Shown one piece after another: positions 49,490 to 58,257 of a DNA stretch of 64,000 bases; positions within the stretch are counted from its first letter, which is position 1, and every line of letters begins with the position of its first letter. The position numbers and the translations under genes are program-made. The notes beneath the pieces were generated by a model. The model did no database searches. It saw only the letters and a list, made by a program, of their open reading frames with translations, and was not told the DNA's origin. Source of the stretch: Parapedobacter sp964498395 (GTDB lineage: Bacteria; Bacteroidota; Bacteroidia; Sphingobacteriales; Sphingobacteriaceae); the NCBI GenBank assembly GCA_964498395.1, contig CAZCHE010000004.1, forward strand, positions 1-64,000, read 5' to 3'.

Positions 49490-49917
49490 TGAATATGATT
49501 TGGCGATATAAACCCTCGGTAGACGAACTGAACACCCGGTTCGATAAGAACATCGCATCGTTGCTTGGTATCCGTTTTTCTGAAATCACGGATGATACGC
49601 TGTCGGCCACCATGCCGGTAGACGAACGAACGCACCAACCTTATGGAATCTTGCACGGTGGGGCATCGGTTGTCTTGGCCGAATCATTGGGTAGTATTGC
49701 ATCTAATCTCATCATCGATAGCGAGAAGTTTGTTGGTGTCGGGCTCGAAGTCAATGCCAATCACCTGCGGCCCGTAAAAGACGGACTGGTAACCGGTGTT
49801 TGCGCGCCCATCCACCTCGGCGCCAAAACCCACGTATGGGAAATCAAGCTGTACGACAAACGGGGCAAGATGAATTGCATCAGTCGGTTGACCGTGGCCA
49901 TTGTTCCAAAAATCTAA
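49489..49917 (+). CDS. Hotdog-fold acyl-CoA thioesterase, MenI/YdiI-like
   Basis: A 142-residue PaaI-type hotdog protein. GILHGGASVVLAESLGS (about 53-69) holds the conserved HGG and the catalytic Glu (E65). VGLEVNANHLRPVKDGLVTG closely follows the YdiI pattern. YdiI/MenI releases 1,4-dihydroxy-2-naphthoate from CoA in menaquinone synthesis, a plausible role since Bacteroidota use menaquinone, but YdiI is also promiscuous. It is the last gene of the overlapping cassette and is followed by a hairpin terminator. Confidence 0.87.
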   Translation: MNMIWRYKPSVDELNTRFDKNIASLLGIRFSEITDDTLSATMPVDERTHQPYGILHGGASVVLAESLGSIASNLIIDSEKFVGVGLEVNANHLRPVKDGLVTGVCAPIHLGAKTHVWEIKLYDKRGKMNCISRLTVAIVPKI

Positions 49918-50001
49918 ATTGCCCCAAACTTTTTCGGGTACCATTTGTAGTTAATGTATCTACGAAACCATTTCCATGGTTTTATGATACGGTTTAGGTG
50001 T

Positions 50002-50039
50002 AGGAAGCGTTCCGATTCATCGGAACGTTTCCTATTTTG
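50002..50039 (+). terminator. Terminator-like hairpin after the thioesterase
   Basis: AGGAAGCGTTCCGA (50002-50015) pairs with TCGGAACGTTTCCT (50020-50033) around TTCA, with one G-T pair, followed by ATTTTG. The U-tract is short. The rest of 50040-50198 is an AT-rich leader; TAGTCTTG at 50132 is one base off the promoter consensus for the next gene. Confidence 0.7.
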
Positions 50040-50198
50040 CCCGGTCTGCAACCACCTTCCAATACCTGCATCTTAGAATTTAAACAACCGTTTGCATATC
50101 TTTTTTTGTTTCAATTGTTGATTTTATTTTTTAGTCTTGTGATGTGGAAGGTTCCTGTAATAAACAACCAACCTAACTAACTATTAATATATATACCA

Positions 50199-51491
50199 AT
50201 GAATGCCATGGCCGACAAAAAGAAGACCGCAATATTGCCGATGATCATATGCTGCGCATTGTTTTTTATTCTAGGTTATATCACCTGGGCGAACGGTGCG
50301 CTGATTCCCTTTGTGAGATTAGCCTTTAGTTTGGAAACAGATTTACAGGCTTTCTTTATTTTATTTGCGTCATACATTGCCTATTTCTTTTTGGCGCTTC
50401 CCAGTTCGTGGATTTTGGACAAGATCGGGTTTAAAAACGGAATCGTTGCCAGTCTCCTTTTAATCGTCACTGGGGCATTGATCATATTGCCGGCGGCATC
50501 CCAACTAAGTTATGGCTTGTTTTTGATCTCTATATTCATCCAAGCATCGGGGATGGCGCTTCTCCAGACAGCGATTAATCCCTACCTGAGCATCATCGGC
50601 CCCATTGAAAGTGCGGCCCAACGCATCTCCATTGTGGGGATTTTCAATAAGACTGCCGGTATCATTGTTCCTTTTGTCTTGGGAAGCATATTATTGAAGG
50701 ATTATGATACGATTTCGAATAAGGTAAAAGATTTGAAAGTAGGACCCGAACATGACGCATTGTTAGCCGAACTCTCCGAACGAATCCACAGCCCATACAT
50801 TGGCATGGCCATTGGCGTAGCTATCCTGGCGGTTATCGTGTTTGTCGTGAAGATGCCCGAAGTGGATGTGAACAAAGAAGAGGTCGTGGAGCATGTAACC
50901 ACCAAAAAGAAAAGCAGTATCTTTCACTTCCCTCATCTTTTCCTCGGATCGTTGGCGATATTCTTCTGCGTTGCGGTAGAAGTAATGGCCGGTGACATCA
51001 TTGGAACATACGGGAGATTATTGTCGCTACCCACATTCTTTGTGAAATATGGTACTGCCTTTACGCTCGGTTGTATGCTGGTTGGCTACTTTATCGGGAT
51101 CGCAACAATTCCGAGGTTTGTTTCCCAACAGGCCGCACTTCGGATCTGTACCTTGGTGGGCATCGCGTTCACCTGTATTTCGGTATTCACTTCGGGGATC
51201 ACTTCCTATATTTTTGTGGCTTTGTTGGGTGTCGCCAATGCGCTGATGTGGCCTGCCATCTTTCCATTGGGGATCAAGGGCCTTGGTCGATTCACAAAAG
51301 TGGGCTCTGGGGTGATGATCATGGGTATCGCGGGTGGTGCGATCTGGCCATTGGTGTACGGTTACCTGAAAGACACCCTTGGCGTGGATTTCCAGCACGC
51401 ATTCCTGTATGCGATGATTCCTGCGTACCTGTATATTCTTTACTTTGCCAGTTATGGCCACCGGTTAAGTGAAACACGCGTTTCCCAGTAA
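50199..51491 (+). CDS. Sugar MFS transporter (FucP/GluP family)
   Basis: An inner-membrane sugar/H+ symporter of the major facilitator superfamily, 430 residues with 12 predicted helices. FFILGYITWANGALIPF in helix 1 and the SGMALLQTAINPYLSIIG stretch in helix 4 are typical of the fucose/glucose-galactose branch. The central cytosolic loop (about 180-245) is charged. The substrate is not determined. It is monocistronic; no sugar-use genes are nearby. Confidence 0.9.
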   Translation: MNAMADKKKTAILPMIICCALFFILGYITWANGALIPFVRLAFSLETDLQAFFILFASYIAYFFLALPSSWILDKIGFKNGIVASLLLIVTGALIILPAASQLSYGLFLISIFIQASGMALLQTAINPYLSIIGPIESAAQRISIVGIFNKTAGIIVPFVLGSILLKDYDTISNKVKDLKVGPEHDALLAELSERIHSPYIGMAIGVAILAVIVFVVKMPEVDVNKEEVVEHVTTKKKSSIFHFPHLFLGSLAIFFCVAVEVMAGDIIGTYGRLLSLPTFFVKYGTAFTLGCMLVGYFIGIATIPRFVSQQAALRICTLVGIAFTCISVFTSGITSYIFVALLGVANALMWPAIFPLGIKGLGRFTKVGSGVMIMGIAGGAIWPLVYGYLKDTLGVDFQHAFLYAMIPAYLYILYFASYGHRLSETRVSQ

Positions 51492-51511
51492 CCATCGCCG
51501 AAAGAATTGTG

Positions 51512-51555
51512 CCTGTTTTTCCTGCACCATTGCTAAACAAGTGCAGGAAAACAGG
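51512..51555. repeat. Long inverted repeat after the sugar transporter
   Basis: CCTGTTTTTCCTGCAC (51512-51527) pairs with GTGCAGGAAAACAGG (51541-51555), 15 bp with one bulged T and a 13-base loop. No T-run follows, so it is not a typical intrinsic terminator on either strand. The rest of the gap to 51764 shows no gene. Confidence 0.75.
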
Positions 51556-51764
51556 ACTTTGCGAAACAAAACCTCAACGCTATAATCAACATCGGCGAAC
51601 CCATGTTATCGATTTGTCTTCGGTATCATACCTTAAACGGATGGCCGCTGTTAGTAGTATGTGACTTTTGTAAAAATTAAGTCATGTCCGCGCTTTTCAG
51701 GTCGCCTTCTCAATCTGTTTATTATTTCCTATTTTAGGCGTTTGTAAACTCAACAACAAACAAC

Positions 51765-52613
51765 ATGAAGAAGAACTTATTTACATCAGCAATCTTAGCG
51801 TTGGTCGTTGCCATCGGATGGCAACCGGCAAATGCACAGCTAAGATTACCGGCTGCCAGCAGTGCACAAACGGTTACCCAAGGATTAGGCATCAGTACGG
51901 TAACCCTCACATACCACAGACCTAATATGAACGGACGGACGGTATTCGGTGGTCTGGTTCCCTATGGCGAAGTATGGCGCACGGGAGCAAACAATGTTTC
52001 TGTCCTTGCATTTGACGGAGCGGTAACCATTGCCGGCCATTCAGTCGATGCCGGTAAGTATGGCATCTTCACCATACCAGGGCAAGATGAATGGACGATT
52101 ATTTTTACCAAAAATACCGAACAATGGGGTGCTTATGCCTACACGGCAGACGAGGACCTTTTCCGTTTTACGGTGAAGCCGGAGCAGTTGCAGCAAGCCG
52201 TTGAGACCTTTACGATTGACTTTTCAAACGTAAAGCCCCAAAGCGCAACGCTCAACATCAGTTGGGAAAACACAAAAGTAAGTTTCGATTTGTTGGTTGA
52301 CCAAGATGCGGAAATCATGGCGTCTATAGATGAAGCGATGAAAGGAGAGCGGAAACCCTATTTCCAAGCGGCGCAATATTATTACAATAATGGCAAGGAT
52401 ATTTCAAAAGCATTGGAATGGATGAATGCCGCTGAAAGTTTGGCTGGCCCAGCACCGCATGCCAGCTATTGGAAAGCACGTATCCAACTCAAAGCCGGTG
52501 ATAAAGCGGGAGCTATCGCTACCGCGCAGGAAGGTGTAGAATTGGCGCAGAAGGCCAATAATGAAGAATATGTGAAGTTGAATAACCAGGTCATTGCTGA
52601 GGCGAAAAAATAA
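51765..52613 (+). CDS. DUF2911 secreted protein with C-terminal helical repeats
   Basis: A 282-residue protein with a signal peptide (about 1-24, ending NAQ). The DUF2911 domain (about 25-180) is recognisable by VTLTYHRPNMNGRTVFGGLVPYGEVWRTGAN and KYGIFTIPGQDEWTIIF. A TPR-like helical C-terminus (about 195-282) follows. The function is unknown; the family is common in Bacteroidota and predicted periplasmic. It ends at a shared terminator facing cdaA. Confidence 0.88.
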   Translation: MKKNLFTSAILALVVAIGWQPANAQLRLPAASSAQTVTQGLGISTVTLTYHRPNMNGRTVFGGLVPYGEVWRTGANNVSVLAFDGAVTIAGHSVDAGKYGIFTIPGQDEWTIIFTKNTEQWGAYAYTADEDLFRFTVKPEQLQQAVETFTIDFSNVKPQSATLNISWENTKVSFDLLVDQDAEIMASIDEAMKGERKPYFQAAQYYYNNGKDISKALEWMNAAESLAGPAPHASYWKARIQLKAGDKAGAIATAQEGVELAQKANNEEYVKLNNQVIAEAKK

Positions 52614-52620
52614 TGAAAAA

Positions 52621-52661
52621 ACCCATAGGAAAACCTATGAGGTTTTCCTATGGGTTTTTTT
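52621..52661. terminator. Perfect bidirectional terminator between the DUF2911 gene and cdaA
   Basis: ACCCATAGGAAAACC (52621-52635) pairs perfectly over 15 bp with GGTTTTCCTATGGGT (52641-52655) around TATGA. An A-run on the left and a T-run on the right let it serve both convergent genes. Confidence 0.93.
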
Positions 52662-52664
52662 CAT

Positions 52665-53456
52665 TTACAACGACGCATTGAGCAATTCTTCCAATTCCTC
52701 GTGGCTGATGTTCATGTTGACGTTGCCATCTTTGGCAAATGAGATTTCCCCGGTCTCTTCTGAAACCACCACGGCTACGGCATCACTTACTTCTGTTACA
52801 CCAATGGCGGCGCGGTGTCGCAAGCCAAAATGAAGCGGTAAATCCTCGCTGTCAGAAAGTGGGAGCACACAACTTGCCGTTTTGATTTTGAAGTCTACTA
52901 TCACGACCGCTCCATCATGTAATGGGCTGTTTTTATGGAATATGCTTTCGAGCAACCGCTTGGAAAGTTGGGCATCGATATATTCTCCACTGCTTTGGTA
53001 ATACTCTTCATCAAAGTATTTGGAGAAAACGAGCAGTGCCCCCGTATAGGATTTGGACATGCTCCTACAGGCATCGATAATGGGCTTGAGGTGTGCCCGG
53101 TTGTCGTGCTCGGCCGCCTTTTTGCTCACGAAGATAGACCACAGGAAGTTCTTGCGCCTAACGGAGATGTTCTTCCCTATATGGATAAGGAAACGCCTGA
53201 TTTCCTGTTGGAACACGACAATGAGCGCGATGGAACCCACGCTGATAAACCCACCGAATATTCCGGTAAGCAAATGCATGTTGAATTGTTGTACAATGAA
53301 GTATATGACGTAAATAAGCCCCAACCCAACGAGGATATTGACAGCGATGGTGCCACGGATGAGACTGTAGATGTAATAAAGGATAATGGCCACCAAAATG
53401 ATGTCAACCACATCCAGTAACCTGACACTGAAAAAGCTAATGTCAAAACTATCCAT
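52665..53456 (-). CDS. cdaA: Diadenylate cyclase CdaA
   Basis: The membrane-bound enzyme that makes cyclic di-AMP from two ATP. The 263 residues start with three helices (about 13-90), then the DAC domain with SPLHDGA (DGA at 181-183) and GLRHRAAIG (RHR at 213-215), both intact. The short C-terminal tail lacks extra domains. Unlike in Firmicutes, no cdaR or glmM follows. It is divergent from pdxJ across 71 bases; no exact promoter motif is seen on its side (TAAATTGC is one base off). Confidence 0.95.
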   Translation of the reverse strand: MDSFDISFFSVRLLDVVDIILVAIILYYIYSLIRGTIAVNILVGLGLIYVIYFIVQQFNMHLLTGIFGGFISVGSIALIVVFQQEIRRFLIHIGKNISVRRKNFLWSIFVSKKAAEHDNRAHLKPIIDACRSMSKSYTGALLVFSKYFDEEYYQSSGEYIDAQLSKRLLESIFHKNSPLHDGAVVIVDFKIKTASCVLPLSDSEDLPLHFGLRHRAAIGVTEVSDAVAVVVSEETGEISFAKDGNVNMNISHEELEELLNASL

Positions 53457-53504
53457 AATCCCCGCAATTTAACAATTTTCTACCCTAAACCTATACAGGT
53501 TTTA

Positions 53505-53512
53505 TACATTTG
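53505..53512 (+). promoter_or_regulatory. Promoter -7 element for pdxJ
   Basis: TACATTTG ends 15 bases before the ATG at 53528 and rules out an upstream in-frame TTG start at 53510, which lies inside it. Confidence 0.65.
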
Positions 53513-53527
53513 CAAAAAACAGTTCAA

Positions 53528-54244
53528 ATGGCAAGGCTTTCTGTAAATATCAATAAAATCGCCACGCTCCGCAATTCGCGCGGAGGAGATAACCCCAATG
53601 TGCTTGACGCTGCACTAGCCTGCGAACGATTCGGGGCACAGGGAATCACCGTACATCCCCGGCCGGATGAACGGCATATACGCTACCAAGATGTATACGA
53701 CCTAAAAGGTAGCATTGCGACAGAGTTGAATATTGAGGGCAACTGCAAGGAAGAGAAGTTTGTCCAATTGGTGTTAGCCACCAAACCTGCACAGGTGACA
53801 TTGGTGCCCGATGACCCGGGACAATTGACATCAAACCATGGCTGGGATACCATCAAGCACCAATCGTATCTTCAGGAGACCTGTGCATTGTTTAAGGAAG
53901 CCGGTATTCGGGTATCCATCTTTGTAGATCCCGATCCAAAGATGGTGGAGGCCGCCGCCGAGACAGGAACGGACCGCGTAGAACTGTACACCGAAGCATA
54001 TGCACGGGAATTCCACAACAATCGCGAGCAGGCCGTTGCTCCCTATATTGCTGCGGCAAAGGTGGCTAAACAAGTCGGATTAGGCCTCAATGCCGGTCAC
54101 GATCTTGATTTGGAAAACCTAGAATACTTCAATCGGCACATACCCGGGTTGTTGGAAGTGAGCATTGGGCACGCGCTGATTGCAGATGCACTCTATCTAG
54201 GTCTGGCAGAGACAATCAAGCGATATTTGGCTCAATTGGATTGA
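53528..54244 (+). CDS. pdxJ: Pyridoxine 5'-phosphate synthase
   Basis: The last enzyme of de novo vitamin B6 synthesis (DXP-dependent route), joining deoxyxylulose phosphate with aminoacetone phosphate. The 238 residues start at MARLSVNINKIATLRN, the family N-terminus. Active-site landmarks are TVHPRPDERHI (His and Arg residues), TLVPDDPGQLTSNHGWD, and GLGLNAGHDLDLENL with the catalytic His. It converges on lepB with 3 bases between stops. Confidence 0.97.
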   Translation: MARLSVNINKIATLRNSRGGDNPNVLDAALACERFGAQGITVHPRPDERHIRYQDVYDLKGSIATELNIEGNCKEEKFVQLVLATKPAQVTLVPDDPGQLTSNHGWDTIKHQSYLQETCALFKEAGIRVSIFVDPDPKMVEAAAETGTDRVELYTEAYAREFHNNREQAVAPYIAAAKVAKQVGLGLNAGHDLDLENLEYFNRHIPGLLEVSIGHALIADALYLGLAETIKRYLAQLD

Positions 54245-54247
54245 TGG

Positions 54248-55669
54248 CTATTTAATCCCCATAAAAATCCGTTTCCATCGGATTTTGCTGAGGAATGTTC
54301 CGTCTTTATCCCAACTTAACCAGACAAATAGTGCTTTTCCCACGATGTGGTCTTCCGGAACAAACCCCCACGTGCGGGCGTCTTCCGAATTGTGGCGGTT
54401 ATCACCCATCATCCAGTAATAATCCATCTTGAAGGTATAGCTGTCTGCTTTCACACCATTGAGGTAATAGCCATCTTCCCGGCTTTCCAGTTCATTACCC
54501 TCGTAAACCCTGATCGCACGTTCGTACAATGGTATGGTGAGGGTGTCGAGGCTGACCGTCCATCCTTTTTTGGGAACGATGATCGGGCCGAAATTGTCGA
54601 TGTTCCATGCGTATAACGGCGTGTTTGGAAATATGCCAGGTTCAGATGTGTCTGGGTGCCTGATATTCGGAACGATCTTGGTTACGTTTGCCCAGTTCTT
54701 TACTTCTTCATAAGCCTGGTCGGTCAGGAAGAGGTAATAGGGTTCGCGGGCATAGGGAGAATACTCTATCCGCATGTCCAGTAGCCGCTTTGGGTTTAAT
54801 CCGGAACCATCGGTATATACGTAATAGTCCATTTGGCCATCTGGCGGCACGAACCCATTTTCACCATTTACATAGATCTTTGCTTCTCGTAGTGAAATGG
54901 TGTCTCCGGGAATGCCCACTGCACGTTTGATGTAATTTTCGCGCTTATCGATGGGTCGGTTGAATGGGTCATCAGCTTCCATCGGGAAGTTGAACACCAC
55001 GACATCATTACGCTTGATGGTTTGGAATCCCGGCAGCCGTTTATAATCTAGCTTGATGCCTTCCCAATACGCTTTGCCTCCAGTAAGGGGCATGGTATGG
55101 TGTGCGAATGGGAAAGCCACTGGCGTCATCGGCACGCGGGGGCCATAATTCAATTTACTCACGAAGAGGAAGTCACCGACCAATAGGCTTTTTTCCATGG
55201 AGCCCGTGGGAATCATGTACGCTTCGATCAGAAATCCACGAATCAATGTTGCAGCAACGACGGCAAATACGATGGCATCTGCCCATTCGCGGGTTACAGA
55301 CTTCTTGTAGGGGTATTTTTCTTTGAACGCAGGGGTTGCTGACTGGCCCAGGTAAGTGGTTTTGGCATCGTTGCCCCACAAGGGCAGTACCACGAATGGT
55401 AAAAAGACCGTAGCGCCGTGCTCCCAAAAACGTTGTTTGCCAAAACTCTTTACCAAGTCGATGTACAATCCGAAGAAAACGAAAATATTGACAATGGGGA
55501 TGAGCAGCAATGCGATCCACCACGAGGGGCGCCCCGTTATTTTTGCAATGATGTATTCCCGATACACCGGAATGAGCGATTCCCAACCACCGCGACCGGC
55601 TTTAACGAAAAGTTTCCAAAGACCAAAATGGATAAGAACGAGGATGATAGCAAAAATGATGTAACCCAT
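54248..55669 (-). CDS. lepB: Signal peptidase I, large Bacteroidota form
   Basis: An inner-membrane peptidase that removes signal peptides. The 473 residues are longer than usual. An N-terminal helical region (about 1-100; two or three membrane segments) resembling DUF5684 precedes the S26 domain. The catalytic Ser is S157 in YMIPTGSMEKSLLVGDFLFVSK and the Lys is K248 in RENYIKRAVGIPGD. A long insertion lies between that box and the final MMGDNRHNSEDARTWGFVP box. It is the last gene of the parA-parB-DUF5683-dapB-lepB set. Confidence 0.95.
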   Translation of the reverse strand: MGYIIFAIILVLIHFGLWKLFVKAGRGGWESLIPVYREYIIAKITGRPSWWIALLLIPIVNIFVFFGLYIDLVKSFGKQRFWEHGATVFLPFVVLPLWGNDAKTTYLGQSATPAFKEKYPYKKSVTREWADAIVFAVVAATLIRGFLIEAYMIPTGSMEKSLLVGDFLFVSKLNYGPRVPMTPVAFPFAHHTMPLTGGKAYWEGIKLDYKRLPGFQTIKRNDVVVFNFPMEADDPFNRPIDKRENYIKRAVGIPGDTISLREAKIYVNGENGFVPPDGQMDYYVYTDGSGLNPKRLLDMRIEYSPYAREPYYLFLTDQAYEEVKNWANVTKIVPNIRHPDTSEPGIFPNTPLYAWNIDNFGPIIVPKKGWTVSLDTLTIPLYERAIRVYEGNELESREDGYYLNGVKADSYTFKMDYYWMMGDNRHNSEDARTWGFVPEDHIVGKALFVWLSWDKDGTFLSKIRWKRIFMGIK

Positions 55670-55738
55670 AGTGTCGGTTTTGTTTTCTTAATATACGTGT
55701 TTATTGGCCTGTTAATGTATATAATGCCTCTCTATATG

Positions 55739-56488
55739 CTAATTATGCCCGCCAAAGTTAAACATTTCTGTCACTTGGTAAAATCCCGTTTTGCCATGGA
55801 GCCATTCGGCGGCGATGACCGCCCCAAGGGCAAAACCTGCACGGCTGTGCGCCGTGTGCTTGAATTCGATCTGGTCAACTTCCGAACTGTACAGTACGGT
55901 ATGTGTACCCGGTACGTCATCTATACGATGGCTTTCGATAAGCAACTGATGGGCCTTCGGGATGCGTTCTTCGCCCTCGCCGATCAAGTTGTTTATCCAT
56001 TCTGTTTTGATATCGGTATTCGCCACAATGCCTTCGGCAATGGTGATGGCGGTACCACTGGGTGCATCTAACTTTTGCGTGTGGTGGATTTCCTCTACTT
56101 GCACGTCGTACTGTTTATACGGGTTCATGACACTTGCCAGCAACTTGTTAATGTGGAAGAACACATTCACTCCAATGCTGAAGTTAGAGCCATAAAGCAG
56201 GGAATTGTTACCGTCAAGGCACCGTTTTTTTATTTCATCGAGTTGGTCATACCAACCCGTGGTGCCTACGACGATGGGTACATTGGTCTCGAAACATAGC
56301 GCAATATTGCCTACCGCCGCCTCTGGCCTGCTGAAATCAATGGCGATGTCCGTTCCTTGGAGGTCGGTCGGAGAAATATTATGCCTATTATTTTCATCGA
56401 CGATGAGGTGGATTTGATGGCCACGTTGCAAGGCAAATTTCTCAATGATTTGCCCCATTTTACCATATCCAAGTAGTGTAATATTCAT
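55739..56488 (-). CDS. dapB: 4-hydroxy-tetrahydrodipicolinate reductase
   Basis: The NAD(P)H-dependent reductase in lysine and diaminopimelate synthesis. The 249 residues have the nucleotide-binding GYGKMG (7-12), VVGTTGWY, and the catalytic/substrate motif EEIHHTQKLDAPSGTA (H135/H136, K139). The family is intact. It lies between the DUF5683 gene (101 bases upstream) and lepB (69 bases downstream), the common Bacteroidota order. Confidence 0.97.
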   Translation of the reverse strand: MNITLLGYGKMGQIIEKFALQRGHQIHLIVDENNRHNISPTDLQGTDIAIDFSRPEAAVGNIALCFETNVPIVVGTTGWYDQLDEIKKRCLDGNNSLLYGSNFSIGVNVFFHINKLLASVMNPYKQYDVQVEEIHHTQKLDAPSGTAITIAEGIVANTDIKTEWINNLIGEGEERIPKAHQLLIESHRIDDVPGTHTVLYSSEVDQIEFKHTAHSRAGFALGAVIAAEWLHGKTGFYQVTEMFNFGGHN

Positions 56489-56589
56489 ATTGGTAAGTTG
56501 CTGGATGATTGTTGTTTATCAGTCTATGGCCCGTGGCCAATTCACAAACTTAAGATAAAATACGGAGCATTTTCACTGGAATACGTTTT

Positions 56590-57339
56590 TTATTTGCCAA
56601 TATTGAAGCTTACTTTGACACCCACCGCATATGGTTGATAAGCGAAAGAACCGGTGGGCTGTTGAAGCAGTGTGGGGGTAACCCTAAAACCGAGGTCATC
56701 GCCAATCTCCCATCGATACTTAAGCATGGAGTTGACGTATGCTTCGATACCGTTGATCCCATACCATGCCAGCGTAAGTAGCACGGTAAGATCGCGGTTA
56801 CGACGATAATAATCCTTCGCCCGAATCATGTTGTCGGTTAATTGGCTGGTCGGATTCGGATACAGTTCGGTATACCGTGATCCCGGTGGATGCGCATGGT
56901 TATTGGCTAAGCGGTATTGCACTTCACCCAGCATTTCCCGGTAATAGCGGTTGTTAAATTCGAAAACCAATACTGCGGATACAAACCCGCCGTAAATGAC
57001 AGGTACTTTGATCCACCAAAGCCCTCCGTTAGTATATTGCCCCCATCCGGGTATGATCAATGATCGCTTCCACGCCTTGTTCGTGAGCGCCTCTAGTGCC
57101 AGTCGCGCTGAATCCTTAAACACCACTTTTTCCTGCTCCTGGGCTTCCTGCTCCATTTTTTCCCGTTGCCGTCTCTCCCTACGTGTTTCGGCTACTGTGG
57201 TGTCGCGATCAGATACCAGCGTGCTATCCACTGCTGCCGGAATCGTGTCAAGCGGTATCGTATCTTGCTCCTGTGCGTGGAGGGAAGGTATGCATACCAA
57301 AGCGAACAGTGCAAAGAAAAGCAAGCGATTCATCACCAA
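56590..57339 (-). CDS. DUF5683 secreted or membrane protein
   Basis: A 249-residue protein with a signal peptide (about 1-23, ending LHA-Q). A charged linker contains a coiled-coil-like RRERRQREKMEQEAQEQEK stretch (about 54-72). The DUF5683 domain has LIIPGWGQYTNGGLWWIKVPVIYGG, two or three hydrophobic segments and a C-terminal VGVKVSFNIGK beta-strand. The function is unknown. Its start overlaps the parB stop by 7 bases, so it is translated with parB; a second ATG two codons in is also possible. Confidence 0.85.
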   Translation of the reverse strand: MVMNRLLFFALFALVCIPSLHAQEQDTIPLDTIPAAVDSTLVSDRDTTVAETRRERRQREKMEQEAQEQEKVVFKDSARLALEALTNKAWKRSLIIPGWGQYTNGGLWWIKVPVIYGGFVSAVLVFEFNNRYYREMLGEVQYRLANNHAHPPGSRYTELYPNPTSQLTDNMIRAKDYYRRNRDLTVLLTLAWYGINGIEAYVNSMLKYRWEIGDDLGFRVTPTLLQQPTGSFAYQPYAVGVKVSFNIGK

Positions 57340-58256
57340 TCTAATAATTCGAGGATCCTATTCAGGTCATCTTCCGAGTGGAATGGAATTTCGATGGCGC
57401 CGTCACCTTTCTTGCCAGACACTTTGAGTTTCACCCGTGTGGCAAACCTGGAGGCCAAATCATCTTCCACTTTTTGGTAGTGAAAGGATAGGGCTGGCTG
57501 ACCATCACGTTTTGTGGCCGACTTGCCGGCGCGTTGCTGTATTTCCCGAACCAATTCTTCCGTTTTGCGTACGGATAGCCCTTTCTTTATGATTTCACGG
57601 AAAATATAGAGTTGCTTGTCGATTTCGGGTACATTGATCAATGCCCGTGCATGCCCCATGCTCAGTTGCCCATCGCGGATCGCCGCCTGTATGACAGGGG
57701 GCAATTTCAATAACCGCAAGTAGTTGGTTACCGTAGAGCGGTTCTTGCTTACGCGATCACCTAGCTCTTCCTGTTTGAGGTTGCATTCCTCCATCATCCG
57801 TTTGAAACTCAGCGCCACTTCGATGGCATTGAGATTTTCCCGTTGGATATTTTCAATAAGCGCCATTTCCAGCATTTGCTGGTCGTTGGCCGTACGGATA
57901 TATGCTGGCAAGGCAGTGATACCGGCAAGTTTTGCCGCCCTCAGCCTTCGTTCGCCGCTGATCAATTGATAGGAATTACCATCCACTTGGCGAACGGTGA
58001 TGGGTTGGATTAATCCTTGTAGTCGGATGGAATCCGCTAGTTCGCCTAGCGCCTCTTCGTCAAAATCCGTCCGCGGCTGGAACGGGTTGATGGCGATTTG
58101 GGAAATATTTACCTCACTGATCAGGTTCGCTGTCTGTTGTTTGGGAATCTCACCCAATGATCGGCTTTCAGCGGAGCGTTTTACTACTTCTTCTGAATCA
58201 TCGAGCAATGCACTCAATCCTTTACCCAGTCCTGTTTTCCGTTGTTGTGCTGCCAT
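57333..58256 (-). CDS. parB: Chromosome partitioning protein ParB
   Basis: A CTP-dependent DNA clamp that binds parS and organises the chromosome origin. The 307 residues start at MAAQQRKTGLGKGLSALL. The N-terminal domain has NPFQPRTDFDEEALGELADSI, then SGERRLRAAKLAG and the NIQRENLNAIE box. The central HTH is QEELGDRVSKNRSTVTNYLRLL. A C-terminal dimerisation region ends the protein. An ATG at 58256, one base after the parA stop, is preferred to an upstream GTG at 58265. Confidence 0.95.
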   Translation of the reverse strand: MAAQQRKTGLGKGLSALLDDSEEVVKRSAESRSLGEIPKQQTANLISEVNISQIAINPFQPRTDFDEEALGELADSIRLQGLIQPITVRQVDGNSYQLISGERRLRAAKLAGITALPAYIRTANDQQMLEMALIENIQRENLNAIEVALSFKRMMEECNLKQEELGDRVSKNRSTVTNYLRLLKLPPVIQAAIRDGQLSMGHARALINVPEIDKQLYIFREIIKKGLSVRKTEELVREIQQRAGKSATKRDGQPALSFHYQKVEDDLASRFATRVKLKVSGKKGDGAIEIPFHSEDDLNRILELLDW

Positions 58257-58257
58257 G

